From contig NC_052474.1 in assembly GCF_009730915.1 (NCBI RefSeq), positions 19,503,501 to 19,567,500 on the forward strand: 64,000 bases of DNA, in the 5' to 3' direction. The stretch is from Dioscorea cayenensis subsp. rotundata. Lineage: Eukaryota; Streptophyta; Magnoliopsida; Dioscoreales; Dioscoreaceae. Positions 36,053 to 49,660 of the stretch are shown piece by piece (position 1 is the first letter of the stretch; each line of letters begins with the position of its first letter). The position numbers and the translations under genes were made by a program. The notes beneath the pieces are model-generated. The model did no database searches. It was not told the origin of the DNA and was given only the letters and a program-made list of their open reading frames with translations.

Positions 36053-36170
36053 GTCATAGCATGGAGAGCAAAGAAGTAGAGTCTCTTTTCCATGTTAATA
36101 CTTCCCTCTGCTTTTGAAAGCAAAGATTATCATCATTGGCCACTCCTTTTGAAAGATCTTCTTTGAAGAC
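36053..36170 (+). other. 5' UTR part of the PXA1 start exon
   Basis: Follows the acceptor TTTTTACAG and precedes the ATG at 36171. It holds one upstream ATG (36061) with a short reading frame. The exon boundary is predicted only. Confidence 0.4.
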
Positions 36171-39100
36171 ATGCCTTCTTTGCAGTTATTACCATTGACT
36201 GAGCATGGACGCAGCTTTTTCTCCTCTAGGAGGTATTTTATTCTTTGAATTTCATGTACTTGATATATATAAGAAATAATATCAAGAGCCTAAATTTATA
36301 TTCAATAATAAATTGTGGTACAAGTGTTTTTTCGACGATGAGAGCATCTTTAAAGCTATCTTAGGAGTTGTTAAATATGTCTTGGTTATACATTGCTATA
36401 TTTGTGGGCATTGGCAGGAATGCTCTAACATGTGATGTGCTAGCTGAAGACCAGCTGATTGTTTATTGTGCTTTATGTATGTATTATATCAGCAATTAAT
36501 TTAAGCCCACTTTCTGTCAGAACTAGTTAACTTCAGCTTGGTATTGAGCACTATTTTCTGGTGTTTGAAGAATTTCAATTTCATGGAGTAGATGATTTTA
36601 GCACATGCATTAAAAAAGTGAAAACAAAAGGCTTGCTTTTATGGCCTTTTAGTTTTTCATTAGTGCAAGTCTTATATCAACAGATCTTTTGCCTGTATAT
36701 ACTCTTTTTGCTCCCATAATATCTGCATCAGACTAGATCTCCATTCTATTTTTTTTATTGGTTGTAAACTATTTTCTACATTAATTGAAACCTGTCTTTT
36801 ACTTAATACATTGTGATATTACTTTTTTAATGTTTTCTCTTGAAGTTCAATTTTTTATAGGACCATCCTCTTGATTTGCTCTACAGTTTAGTTGCATGAA
36901 TAATTTCTGTTTTGTCATTTTTCTTTCCAAAAGAGATCGTGCAAATAGGTTTGGCAAGTGTGACTATGTTTATGTATTGATTTTGTTTAGCAGTTATACA
37001 GAGAAAATGCTAAAGTAGTTTATTTTTTCAACAGGAGAACACTGGTTGCAGTAGCAGGTGTTCTTGTAGCTGGTGGAACTGCTGCATACATGCAATCACG
37101 GTTCCAGAACTGGTCAACTAGGCTGAATTCTTCAATCCAAAATCTGCCTGGAAATGTTGAAGAAACATTGACTCGGAAAGGAACAAATGATAATTCAAAT
37201 GATAATCCAAGAAAAAGAAGTCTAAAAAAAAGGGGATTAAAATCTATACGTGTTCTACTTGCCATCTTAATCTCAAAACTGGGTCCAATGGGAACGCATA
37301 ATCTTCTGGCTCTGGTGGTCACGGCGGTGAGTGTCTATATTTAGCTGGTTGTTGGAATTTAATAGTTAATCATTTCTTTATTTTCTGGGAAATACCTTTT
37401 TTTTAGTATTACTTGCATGTTTAGATGGAGATTAATACTGCAGTAGTAATTGTCTGTGCTTCTTTAGTGTATGGACTGAGTAGAAGAGGAATCAGATGCT
37501 TGTTTGAACAGTATCAAGGCCTTCCCTCTTTGATTTGTGGGTTGGTGAATTTTTCATTAAAATTTCATTTTTTCCTCCCTCTATTATTCTTCAAGGAATA
37601 GCTGGCACGTAGTTTGATAACATTTTGCTGAATGATCTGAGAGTGTTAAAAATACATGTTTACTTTTGAGAAAAAAATTACATCATAATTTTTGGATAAT
37701 ATATGAAACTTTTTTTGGAGCTCAATGCAATTTTTTTTTAAGTGTTAAGTTTAGTTTTAGAATAATGTTAGTAAGCTAGGTTGGACCAGAAGTTTGGCAC
37801 TAAACCAAAGATCATATAAGATATACAGTATTAGTAGAGACAAACACCATTACTTGTGATGAATTCCTAAATTTAAATTTTTTGCTTTTGATTTTTCAGC
37901 ATAATAGTTGTGAAGGTACAGCACACTTACTACATTAGCAGTTGTTCTTATATTTCACTTGGTTAGATAAGCAGGTCTTTCTCTATGTTTTTATATGCAT
38001 GTTACTGTTGGATCTTATGTTCATTTCAGGTTCTGCGAACTGCTCTGAGCAATAGATTGGCAAAAGTACAAGGATTCTTATTTCGAGCTGCTTTTCTCGG
38101 CCGACTTCCAGTCTTTGTGCGTCTAATTGTTGAAAATCTTACATTATGTTTTCTTCAGTCAACATTATTTTCCACTGCTAAGTACTTAACTGGATCTTTG
38201 GGTTTGCGGTTCAGAAAAATATTGACAGACCTCATACATGTCGAGTATTTCAAGGTAAATGAGATTTCATCTGTATGTGCACCACCCTTGCTAAAATAGA
38301 TTATTCTTGTTTTTGTTATTATCCACTCAAATATCTCTTTATTGCATTACTTCTTGCAGTTGTCTTAAACTCTTGTGGTTTTGTGTGCTCACTGAATTAA
38401 TTTTTGGTATAGTTCAGGAAGATTTCTTGTAGATGGAAATAACTTGCTATTATTGTTCAATTGAACAGTTGGTTGACCTTTTAGTTCTATCTCGCGCATG
38501 GATATGAGATGGGATCTGAAATATTTGTACAAAGATACAATTACGGGGATAGGATTGTCCATGCTGTAGCTAGCTAGATTACTAGAACCTAACAATTATA
38601 GAGGACCTGAAACTAATGTTTAGTGGATTATTTCATGCTTCGAACAACTATATGCCTGTTTTTCAATCTTGGAGAATATGGAAGAACTTTGCCATATGGT
38701 CTTATTTGTTTTTCCCTTTGTTATGTAGTTGTTGAGCTGCCAGCATTATTTAAAGTTTTAAGGTTTGAATTATACATGCTATAAAGCATCTCTAGATGTC
38801 TGGCTTAATTTTTTGTTTTTTTATTTGAGGTGCAGGATATGGTATACTATAAGATATCACATGTTGATGATAGGATAAGCAATCCAGAGCAAAGAATTAC
38901 CAGTGATGTACCTAGATTTTGTTCAGAATTGAGTGAGATTGTGCAGGAGGATTTAATTGCTGTTACTGATGGACTGTTATACACCTGGCGCCTTTGTTCA
39001 TATGCAAGTCCAAAATATGTGCTTTGGATTCTGGTACTTTCATTTCTATAGCTTTAATCATATCTAATGTTCGTTATTTAGCTCTAATTCATTTACATGG

Positions 39101-42100
39101 GCCTAAATCATATCTTACTGCTGTTACTGATGGATTGCTATATGCATGGCTCCTTTGCTCTTATACAAGTCCAAAATATGTACTTTGAATTATGGTTCTT
39201 TCATTTCTATAGATCTAAACAATATCAAATGTTCCTTATTTAGCTCTAGCTCATTTACAAAGCTCTAAATCATATCTTACTGTTGTTACTGATGGACTGC
39301 TAAACACAAGGCACCTTTTTTCATATGCTAGTAAAAAATGTGTGCTTTAAATTCTGTTACATTCATTTCTCCAGCTCTAAATCATGCCAAATGTTTCTTA
39401 TTTAGCTATGGAACTTTTACTCCCATTCAATTTCTTCCTTTACCAGATCAACTTAATATTGCAAAATAGTTTATATCAGGAGATAATTTTATGCATATTC
39501 TTTGTCTAATGGCTTGAAATGCATCTCATTTGTTGCTTTTTAGGCATATGTAATAGGAGCTGGTGCAGCAATTAGAAATTTTTCTCCTGCATTTGGAAGA
39601 TTGATGTCTAAGGAGCAACAGTTGGAAGGGGATTATCGCCAGCTTCATTCACGATTAAGAAACCATGCTGAAAGTGTTGCCTTTTATGGAGGAGAAAATA
39701 GGGAAGCATTTCACATTTGGCAACAGTTCAAAGCTCTTGTTATGCATATGAATCTGGTTCATCATGACCATTGGTGGTTTGGAATGATACAAGACTTCCT
39801 CTTGAAATATCTTGGTGCTACCGTTGCTGTTGTACTAATCATAGAGCCTTTCTTTGCTGGCAATCTCAGACCTGATTCTTCAACCTTAGGAAGAGCAGAG
39901 ATGCTGAGCAATCTCCGATATCACACTAGTGTAATAATATCTCTGTTTCAGTCTCTTGCAACTCTTTCTGTCAATTATAGGCGACTAAACCGTCTCAGGT
40001 TATTTCTTTTCCATTATTTTAGACCTGGAAGTTTGCAGTTATTTCACTCATTTTGATATTTCTCATAGTGGTTTTTTCCTGTGCTTTTCTGAATCTGGCT
40101 AGATTCTCATTGATTTTTTCTACTCTGTTTATTTGTTTATATTATAGCTCAGTGGCAGCTCAACAAATAATGCTACTCCTGCTTAATTTGAGTTTTCTGC
40201 CTGAAATACTCGCATCTATGTAGAAAGTTATGCCAAGAAACCAGATCTTTCTGTACACTCATTTACATATTTAATGTATGGGGCATAGGAATTTAATAAC
40301 TTAGGACATGGGAAGAGAATTTTTTTTTTTGCATATTTAATTTATGGATGATTAGGGACTCAGTTGCTTGCATGGTATTGGAATGAATTTTAACATAATG
40401 TTCTTATGTTGTCTTATTTTCATTTTACTACTTGAATCAATGGACTTTGAAAATAATGGCTGCATAAGGTGACAAGGTTGGTACTTTTCTTGATAAAAAA
40501 GATGGACTAGCCATATATCAACAGATACTCTATATTTTTACATTCACTTATTCATGCATCTATTACTGGATAGCTTCCCAACTGCATATTGGTATTATGG
40601 TTCTAAAATTTTCATCTTACTCATGTTTCTTGTTATAGTGGTTATGCGGACCGTATTTATGAACTAATGCTTGTATCTAGAGAGCTATCTTCCCTTCATG
40701 AAAGTTCATCCCTGCAGAACAGTGCAAATAAAAAGTATATTACTGAAGCAAGTTATATTGAATTCTCTGGTGTCAAGGTACATATCATGTGCAAAATACA
40801 CAGAATACATTTTAATTATTTATTGTCTTTTTTAAGTCTAATTTCAAGTCCTCCAGGTAGTTACACCAACAGGGAATGCATTGGTGGATAATTTATGCCT
40901 CAAGGTGGAGCAAGGTTCTAATCTTTTGATCACAGGTGGCCATCTGCTTCCCTTTTACTTCTATTGGCATCTTCTTGGTTGCTTATACTGATTGATGTGT
41001 AGCAAGAGACAAAAAGCCGTGGTATGGATAATGTAGTTATGAACCTTCAAATTCACTAACTTAACTGAAGAATCTTGGAGGCTCTTTTCACAAAATCAGT
41101 TCTTCTTTTAATTTCTCTTTCCACTCCATGAGTTTTTATGCCTCCTTACCCTTAGAATTTTATCACCATGCCCTAGAGTAGACTGCACTCCTGATTGTTA
41201 AGTTACTTCTAATTGGTTGAGATTGTTTATGTGATCCTGACCACATTTCTACATGACTAGAGTGTTTTTGAACTAGGTAATTATTTCATGGTTCTTTTAA
41301 TGGTTTATTGGATTCAAACCTTGTTTTTCCTTGCTTTTGTAATGTTGTGAAGTGTTTCCCTGTTTCACAGGGTATGCTAAATATATGGGATTCTTAGAGA
41401 TAATAGAAGTATCAAACTATTGTTTCTTATCACTTCTGAAGGTAAATGTTTGTTGAAGTATCCTGTCCACACCTTCTGAAATTCTTTTTCCTACTGTTTT
41501 TGCTCCACCAATTGCACTTTTGGCTTTGAATGATTTCTTGTATAGAATCTATCATTTCACCCTCTGAAATTTTATTCCTGTTTACACAACCTGAGGTTCT
41601 GTTTGGCATATGGATTCCTCTTTACTTTTGATTTATTGTGTTGGAGGCATAATAGCTGCACCACCATGGAATTATCCTCTCAATGGTATTTTTACTTGTT
41701 TGACCAATTCCATTTACTAGATTGGTAAATCATGACATCTGCGTTTTATTTGTTTCTTTTTAATTGTGGTCAAGCCATATTTTATGGCATTCATTGCTTG
41801 TTGCTGATTATTTGTCATTCATATTTTCTGTTTAGGTCCAAATGGAAGTGGAAAAAGTTCCCTCTTTCGAGTTCTTGGTGGACTTTGGCCATTGAAGTCA
41901 GGTCATATCACAAAACCGGGGATTGGTTCCAATCTCAATAAGGAGATATTCTATGTGCCACAACGGCCATATACTGCCCTTGGAACGCTTTGTGACCAAT
42001 TAATCTATCCTCTTACGGCTGATCAGGAGATTGAACCACTTTCCCACAGTGGAATGGTTGAGCTCTTGAAAAATGTGATATTATCACCCAATTCCAAATC

Positions 42101-45100
42101 ATTTTTTGTTCAGTTGAGCATGCTTATTTGATGCTTATATATAATATTTGTAAAAATGCTATTGTTCACATTGCAGGTTGACCTTGAATATTTGCTAGAG
42201 CGGTATCCCTTAGAAAAAGAAATAAACTGGGGTGATGAGCTTTCTCTTGGTGAGCAACAAAGACTTGGTATGGCCAGGCTTTTCTATCACAGGCCAAAGT
42301 TTGCTATTCTTGATGAATGCACAAGTGCGGTGACGACGGATATGGAAGAACGTTTTTGTGCTAAGGTTCGAGCTATGGGGACATCATGCATTACCATATC
42401 TCATCGCCCTGCATTAGTTGCATTCCATGACATAGTTTTATCATTGGATGGGGAAGGAGGCTGGACCGTGCATGAGAAAAGGTTGTTCTACATGTTAATT
42501 TTGATGTAGTTTTGTCCAAATGATTGTTTGTGGACAATTAAACGATAAATTTCTCAACTCTTGCAGGGACAAGTTGTCAGGATCAACTGAAGCACGTCTA
42601 AATCTTTTAAAAACATCTGAAACTTACCGGCAGAGTGATGCACTAGCTGTCCAAAAAGCTTTTACTTCCAGCAGAATGGTTTGAACTTCTTCTCTAGTAT
42701 TTCTTCAAATGTGTCTATCATGCGCTGCTATTTTTTCTTAAGATAGGAAAAGAAATAAGTTCTATTGTGTTTCCTGTGTGGGTTTTCTGTTTGTAGAAAA
42801 CTGCATCTTTAAAAGCCAAAGACCACTTTTATTCAACAGAGGTGGTTTCATCTTCAGCAATGGTGTTGGATGACATAGCTCCATTGCCGGTTGTTCCACA
42901 ACTACAAAAAGCTCAAAGAGCATTGCCTTTGAGAATAGCAACTATGTTTAAAATTCTGGTATGCATTTCTTCCAGTTTCAAGGATTTTTCGATTCTTGTC
43001 ATTGTAGTTTAGAATAAATCTTGTGCCATAGTTTTTATTAGTGTTATTTATATATTTGGAATTTTAACACTTCCTGTAGATAGTTATTTCAGTAGGGATA
43101 CCTATGAAGTTTGTTAGAGTAACAGTGAAATAATTCTTTTTGCATACTCATGGAATATAAACACAGATCTGGATATGCTTTGATTTCTTGCTTCATGCTA
43201 CAGGTTCCTTCCATCTTCGATAAACAAGGCGCACAGTTGCTTGCTGTTGCTTTGCTGGTCGTAGCAAGGACTTGGATCTCAGACCGAATAGCCAATTTGA
43301 ATGGTATTATGGTTATAAAAGGAGAAATAACCAGTTGTAAAGGAAACTGATTTTTCCATGTTTTTATTGCTTCAGGAACCAGTGTAAAGCATGTGTTGGC
43401 ACAAGATAAAGCTGCCTTTATTCGGTTGACTTGTGTCAGTGTCCTTCAAAGTGCTGCATCCTCTATAGTGGCGCCTTCATTAAGGTATATTCTCTTTATT
43501 TTATAGAAGTTTGACCAGGTTGAAGGTTTCATTTAGGTTAGTCCAACATAATTCCAGTTTTAGTAGGGAATGTATGAAACTTTGTTATAAATGAAGGGAA
43601 GTTATAGTTATCGTAGTTTCGTATTTTCTAGTAGCAATGAAGTTGAAGGGATCTACATGGAACAAAACAATGGAGCAGTGGTGAGAGGTAGACACATCCT
43701 TAGGCAAGGAGCCTGAGACCCTTGAAGTCTAAGTTTTGGAGGAGTGACGTACTCAGAAGATGAAACAATGATTAATGCTATAAACATCCATGCTAAAGGT
43801 GGACACTATTCGGGAGACGATCACGTACAATGTGGAGAAAATTGCCATAGAAAACCAATCTTAGAGCCTTATGCAAGCTTTCTAGCTCTTGTTAGTTCAT
43901 CCTGGGAATGAGTCAATGAGCATCCATGCTAAAGGTAGACACTATGTGGGGGATGATAGCATACAATATGGAGAAAGTTGCCAACAATAACCTCCATAGG
44001 TTGTAAATAACGAGCATTGAGTCCACCAAGGCCCAATTTCAGCAAGGGGCCTAAAACAAGTAGCAACCCAAGCCTGTGATTTTGAAGAGTGGTAAGAGTG
44101 TGGATAGAGAATAGGTCATAGAGGCTTTGAGAGCAGTCCCCGACAAGGGGAGAGGTATATCGAACCCATGACACTAAAATTTAGCTTTCCTACTTTTGAA
44201 AGCAAATATTTGAAAATTTGGATAATTAAATTGCACCAATAATTTGCATTCTATCACACTCTGAAAAATAAGAAAGTTCAACAGGCCTCCTATTACTTCA
44301 ACAGGGAGGCCCACCAATGGTGGCAACAGTATTCTCATAGTCGAGGAATGTGTGAGCATGGTGAATCATGACAAAAATTTAAGGTAGAGGTTACAAGAAG
44401 GTTTGGTACTTCTGTCTCTATTGGTTTTGATGCTATATTAGCTAAAATCAAACAAGAAGGTAGCTTGATTGAATATATATGTGAACTTGGACATCTTATG
44501 ATTCACACATAATTGGATTGGATTAGCTCTATTGGGAGTTTCCAGGAGGTATTAAATTGGATTTTGCAATAGAAGTATGGATGCTCTAACCAAATAATAT
44601 GTAAATAGTGATTGAAATTGCACAAATGGTTAATGTAAAAAATAGGAACCAATTTTCTTATTAATGAAAGGAGGCAAGGGCCTCCTTACATAGGGAGAGA
44701 CCCCAACCAAAACTAGGAACAAATCAACCATACATAGTAATAAGCACGAAAGGAAAAAAGGAAGAAAGGGGAAAAGCCTAAATAAGGGCATTTAGTTGTC
44801 TCTTATTGGTGGATGTTGTCACAGCTTTTTTGTGCATAATTTTTTTAATACTGATCTGTTCATCAAATGTTTGGTTCTTAATTCAAACAATACTATTATC
44901 CTTGCCAAACTTTGAATGCTATGAATTTAGCAATGAAATGATTTTTTTAATAACCTTGAGTTCTGTGCATTTGATGAAATTTAACCATCTTTGTTAGGTA
45001 CCTAACAGCAAAGCTTTCCCTTGTATGGCGGATTCATCTGACTCAGCATCTTTTGAAAAATTATTTTAGAAGGAATGCTTATTACAAGGTATTTCTGTTT

Positions 45101-48100
45101 GGATGCAGTCTCGTGGCTTCAAAATTTTTTGAGAGGTTCTTGATTTGATATGAGGCATCAAAGATTAGTTGTTTTCCCCCCACTGTGGTTGATTTGATCC
45201 TCTAGTATATGCTTTTGTTTTTAGTTTATTTTCAGACAGAGAATGGCACGGTGTATCTTTCTTCCTTTCTCTTGGGTTTTGTAGTGTTTGAACTGGGTAT
45301 TTAATTTCTTCACTTCCAAATTTCTTCTCAAATCTCTTTCCAACTTATTGTAGAAAATTTGGAATTTCATTTCTTGAGGTCAATAGTTTTCGATCATCAG
45401 AGCTTACCCTATGTCTGAAATTCTTTACATTAATTTTCCTGATTGTCACTATAGGGAAGCTATTTTCTAAAGCCAATCATATTGTCATTGTCTTTATCCC
45501 AGGTATTTCATTTTTCGGGGGATAATATTGATGCAGATCAGCGAATAACAAATGATGTGGAGAAGTTGACTACTGATCTCTCAGGGCTAGTTACTGGAAT
45601 GGTGAAACCTTCAGTAGACATCCTCTGGTGCGTTTTTGCTTGGCCCATTGTGCGTTTGTCTTCTTTCTTTTTTGCAAAATAATTTAAGATTTTCTTAATC
45701 TGAACCTGATACTGAAGTTGTGTATCTCTTAATTTGGAGCCTTATTTCTTGTAAGAGCTAAAATTCTTCTGTAGGTTCACTTGGAGAATGAAGTCATTAA
45801 CAGGGAAAAGGGGAGTTCTGATATTGTATGCTTATATGTTATTGGGATTAGGTTTTCTGAGAAGTATAGCTCCTGAATTTGGTGATCTAGCAAGTAGAGA
45901 GCAACACCTTGAAGGGACATTTAGGTAATAATATGTAACTGTGGTTTTCATCTTATTGAACTGGAGGGGTTGTACATGAATATTTTTTATTTTTATTTGT
46001 TTTGCCTTACACCAAGTTTGATGTAGGTATATGCACTCAAGACTCCGCACTCATGCTGAATCGGTTGCTTTCTTTGGCGGTGGTTCTCGGGAAAAATCTG
46101 TAAGGAAGTGGTCTTGCTTTGCTATTAGATATGGCTTATCATCTTATACTGGTTTATTTACTTGAATGTTATGACTTATCTTATTATTCTCACTGAATTT
46201 TTGATCTTGCATGAGTTAAGCTTAAGGTTCGAAATTTTCAGACTGTCTAGATGGTGAGTTGCTAGGGATTGATAAATGAAGAAACCATGGCTAGATAAAC
46301 ACCTATATATTGGTGTGCTTTGCTTTGAGGGAGAATAGAGGCAAACAAAGAAAAGAAAATGATGAAAGAAAAGCAGTTATTCATGCTTTTGTTTTTAAGT
46401 CATTTGCTTGTCTATTTTTTTCACCTAACAGAACACAAGGAAATGCTCTTTTTTTTTTCTTTTTCTTTTTGTGATATTCTCTTAAAATCCATGTCCATCC
46501 TTTACACACTAAATAATAACAAACTGCTAGTGGTCATTTTTATCAGAACTATATAGAAATATAAGATGTGAGGTTTGCTCTCTGTCGGTATCAAGCCATT
46601 ATTTTTTCATGCTCTTGTGCCTTCAGCTCAATAATTGACCATTGTGTACATTTGGATTTTTTAGAAAGTAGAAAAAGAGAGAAGAAATCACAGTTTATTA
46701 TGAGCTTTTAAAGAACTTGTGTTTCAGTCCTCTATATTTATGAATCAAAATTTATGAAAAAGTAATCACTGTATTTTTCAATCATATCCAATTCTTGGAA
46801 ATTTTTTACTTTTATGTGCTTGAGAACTTGGCCTTTTGATGGTTTTTTTCTTGGACAGATGGTTGATGTAAGATTCAGGGAATTGCTTAGTCACTCTAAA
46901 AATCTGCTGTGGAAGAAGTTGCTTTTTGGTGTAATGGATGACTTCATTACAAAGCAACTACCACATAATGTGACATGGATTCTTAGTTTGTTATATTCTT
47001 TGGAACATAAAGGGGATCGCGCTTTGACTTCAACACAAGGTTAAACTTGAAGTGATGATCATACTCTGCTCACTAGTTAATTATTTTTTCCATCAAATTT
47101 ATAACTTTTGAAATTTTCCAGGAGAGCTGGCACATGCGTTACGATTCCTAGCTTCTGTGGTGTCACAAAGCTTTCTTGCTTTTGGTGATATTCTTGAGTT
47201 GCATAAGAAATATCTTGAACTTTCTGGTGGTATAAATCGGATTTTTGAACTGGAAGAGCTTCTGGATTCTGCCCAAAGTGGTAAGTAATCATTGAACCGT
47301 TCAAGGAAAAAAGAAATATAAGTTTGTCATTTAGACACTATTCCTATTATATATATCAACCCCTAGAAACCTTCTGAGTTGTACATCCAGTCAGTAATGG
47401 TTTTTTTGTGGAAAGTTTTCTATGGTTTCTTCCTGTACCCTCTCTCCTTTCTTCGACTAGAATTGTACAATTTGTCACAAGGTAAAAGTTTCTAAAAGTC
47501 ATGCACCCTGCAGCAGGTATGGAGCTTCTTGGACTAATTCTGTTATCAATGTTTTTTTAATTGTTTGACTTATTTCTGCATTTTTATTGAAGTTTTTATC
47601 AGTGCCCATACTTTTATTAATGGATTAATATAGCTTAATTTAATTTTCAAAAGAAAGAATAACTCAGCATCAATGCCCACGTTGGTTTTATTTTGAGTAC
47701 AGATATCCTGCAAGTTGGGGCTTCTGCATCATCTAATGTGGATGATTTTCCTGAGAAAGACGTCATTTCCTTTTCAAAGGTCAGCGTTATTTCCCCCGGA
47801 CAAAAGTTGTTGGTTAAGAAATTGACTTGTGATGTGGTGTCAGGGAGGAGCCTACTGGTCACTGGTCAGTAAGAAAAGTCAATTTCTATAAGCCTGTTAG
47901 ATTTACTGAACCTTACCCTCACACACCTCAATTACTTTTAAAGGACCAAATGGCAGTGGTAAAAGCTCAATCTTCAGGGTCCTACGAGGTTTATGGCCTA
48001 ATGTGTCAGGAACATTGATCAAACCTTGCCAAGATATAAATGAAAAGGTAGAATCAGAATGTGGTGTTTTCTATGTTCCTCAACGGCCATACACTTGTCT

Positions 48101-48992
48101 GGGCACCCTTAGGGATCAAATTATTTACCCTCTCTCCCGTGAAGACGCAGAAATTAAGATGCTGTCCTTGGCCAAGATAGGTAAAGTTCCCTGTAATACC
48201 CATTAAGTATTAACAGACTATGCATGCAACGACATATATATATATATTCATTATCTACCTGCACAATAATTTCTCAATGCTCCATCTCATCAATTCAAGA
48301 ACCTGTCGTGTTAAATAAACAGGCGTCAAGTCTTCTGGTGCTAATTTGCTTGATGCTCACTTGAGGCATATTCTTGAGACTGTCCGTCTAGTGTATCTTC
48401 TCGAGCGAGAAGATCAAGGCTGGGATGCTAGTCCAAACTGGGAAGACATTCTTTCTTTAGGTGAACAACAAAGACTTGGCATGGTGAGTCTTAGGAGACT
48501 TACATTTCACTGTATTTTGGCTTCCTTACCATTTTGCTGTCATAAAATTTATTTGCTTCGTCTACCTCAGGCCCGTTTGTTCTTTCATCACCCTAAATTT
48601 GGCATCCTCGACGAGTGCACAAAGTACGAGTTTGATATGAAATTCAGCCAATTATTTCTGTTGAATTTGTGGTTGATAATTTCATCACATAGCTTTGATA
48701 CTATTTCTTTACCCTGTTATACAGTGCTACCAGCGTCGATGTTGAAGAACACTTGTACCAGCTTGCGACGGAAATGGGCATAACATTCATTACATCATCC
48801 CAAGTAAACATGAGCAAATTTTAATTTTATTTCTCTGCTGTTAATTTTTTTTTTATTTATGTAACAATATGTACGAATTATGAATGTTCTGGTTGATTTT
48901 TATAGAGACCGGCCCTCATACCATTTCACTCCATGGAATTGCGATTGATCGACGGGGAAGGAAAATGGGAGCTATGTACAATCAACCAATGA
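36171..48992 (+). CDS. PXA1: Peroxisomal full-size ABC transporter PXA1/CTS/PED3 (ABCD1)
   Basis: 25 exons: 36171-36232, 37035-37326, 38030-38254, 38836-39033, 39544-39998, 40639-40777, 40857-40935, 41836-42074, 42177-42481, 42567-42678, 42797-42958, 43204-43303, 43376-43484, 44998-45088, 45503-45627, 45775-45924, 46027-46099, 46859-47039, 47122-47280, 47703-47864, 47944-48180, 48323-48483, 48571-48623, 48725-48803, 48906-48992. All are phase-consistent: 4035 bases, 1344 residues, close to the roughly 1340 of Arabidopsis PXA1. Starts [20 protein letters not shown] and ends [12 protein letters not shown]. Two ABCD halves, each a membrane domain plus nucleotide-binding domain: Walker [10 protein letters not shown], signature [15 protein letters not shown], Walker [10 protein letters not shown] and [17 protein letters not shown] and ESVAFFGG are the EEA-like loops. 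Known role: import of acyl-CoAs, OPDA and auxin precursors into peroxisomes for beta-oxidation, needed for germination and jasmonate synthesis. No lesion seen. Confidence 0.95.
38959..39420 (+). repeat. 161-162 bp tandem triplication covering the end of PXA1 exon 4
   Basis: Three head-to-tail units starting at 38959, 39120 and 39282, each opening with GNTGTTACTGATGGA. Unit 1 holds the real exon 4 end and donor (CTG|GTACTT at 39033/39034). Units 2 and 3 lie in the intron and repeat exon text ([34 protein letters not shown]). The TGG after VL is replaced by a stop in each (TGA and TAA), and the donors are ATG|GTTCTT and a non-GT. Units are diverged by roughly 15-25 percent by eye. Confidence 0.85.
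43640..44790. repeat. Probable old repeat sequence in PXA1 intron 13
   Basis: This 1.5-kb intron is much longer than its neighbours. It holds an internal diverged direct repeat (about 43793-43852 and 43923-43983, core CATCCATGCTAAAGGT) and, on the minus strand near 44165, a B-box-like GGGTTCGATATACC. A plus-strand stretch near 44395-44560 weakly resembles retrotransposon gag. Origin not settled. Confidence 0.3.
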
Positions 48993-49660
48993 TGGCAAAA
49001 AATTCTCACATTCTTCACTCACTGAAATTGATGTTTGCAATAAGACTTGCATCTTATAGAACATACATGCATAGAAGGAAAGCAGATTCATGACAATTAA
49101 TGAAGCTTTATTTTGTGGTTAATGAGCATAGAACATGCATTCTATCATTCTGTCTGTTTTGGCTTGAAAACATAGATCCTTGTTGTGCAGATTCTCAAGA
49201 AATTTAACTGGTAATATGTGGGTAAAAAATTTAACTGGTTTAATAAATGGTCATGCTGGGTCTGAAAATTATATATTTTTATTTTGCAATTTAAGTATTT
49301 GGGAAAAAGGATATGCCAGGTGTTTATTTTTTATAGTTCGATGTAATATGCTGCGTTCGCAATGGTTCTCACAGAATGTATAAATATTATGCATAGCAAC
49401 GTTGTAAATAGGGTGTTGTTAAGTTGGCTCTGATTTTTATTTAAATTGCCAAATTAGCATGTTATAAATAGGGTTTTTCAGGTACTTTTTTTTTTTTTTC
49501 GTTTTTGAATCCCCACTCAGGGTGGGATCTCTGCCGCGATCCCTCCCAATTAAAGAAAAAACAAAAAATAAAAAATTGAGATATCCCTTATGAGTTATAT
49601 AGTTATTCCAGGGAGTTTACCTTTGTTACAATGGATAACTATAAAATTAATAAAATAAAT
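48993..49660. other. PXA1 3' UTR and downstream region
   Basis: Probable 3' UTR with AATAAA-like signals (near 49241 and 49380), then AT-rich sequence with a T11 run near 49489. The open frames 48884-49383 overlap the last exon or UTR and are not genes. Confidence 0.45.

Noticed and set aside
43089..44359. Short minus-strand frames inside PXA1 introns
   Set aside because: No recognisable domain, not conserved in form, and they overlap PXA1 exons or repeat sequence.
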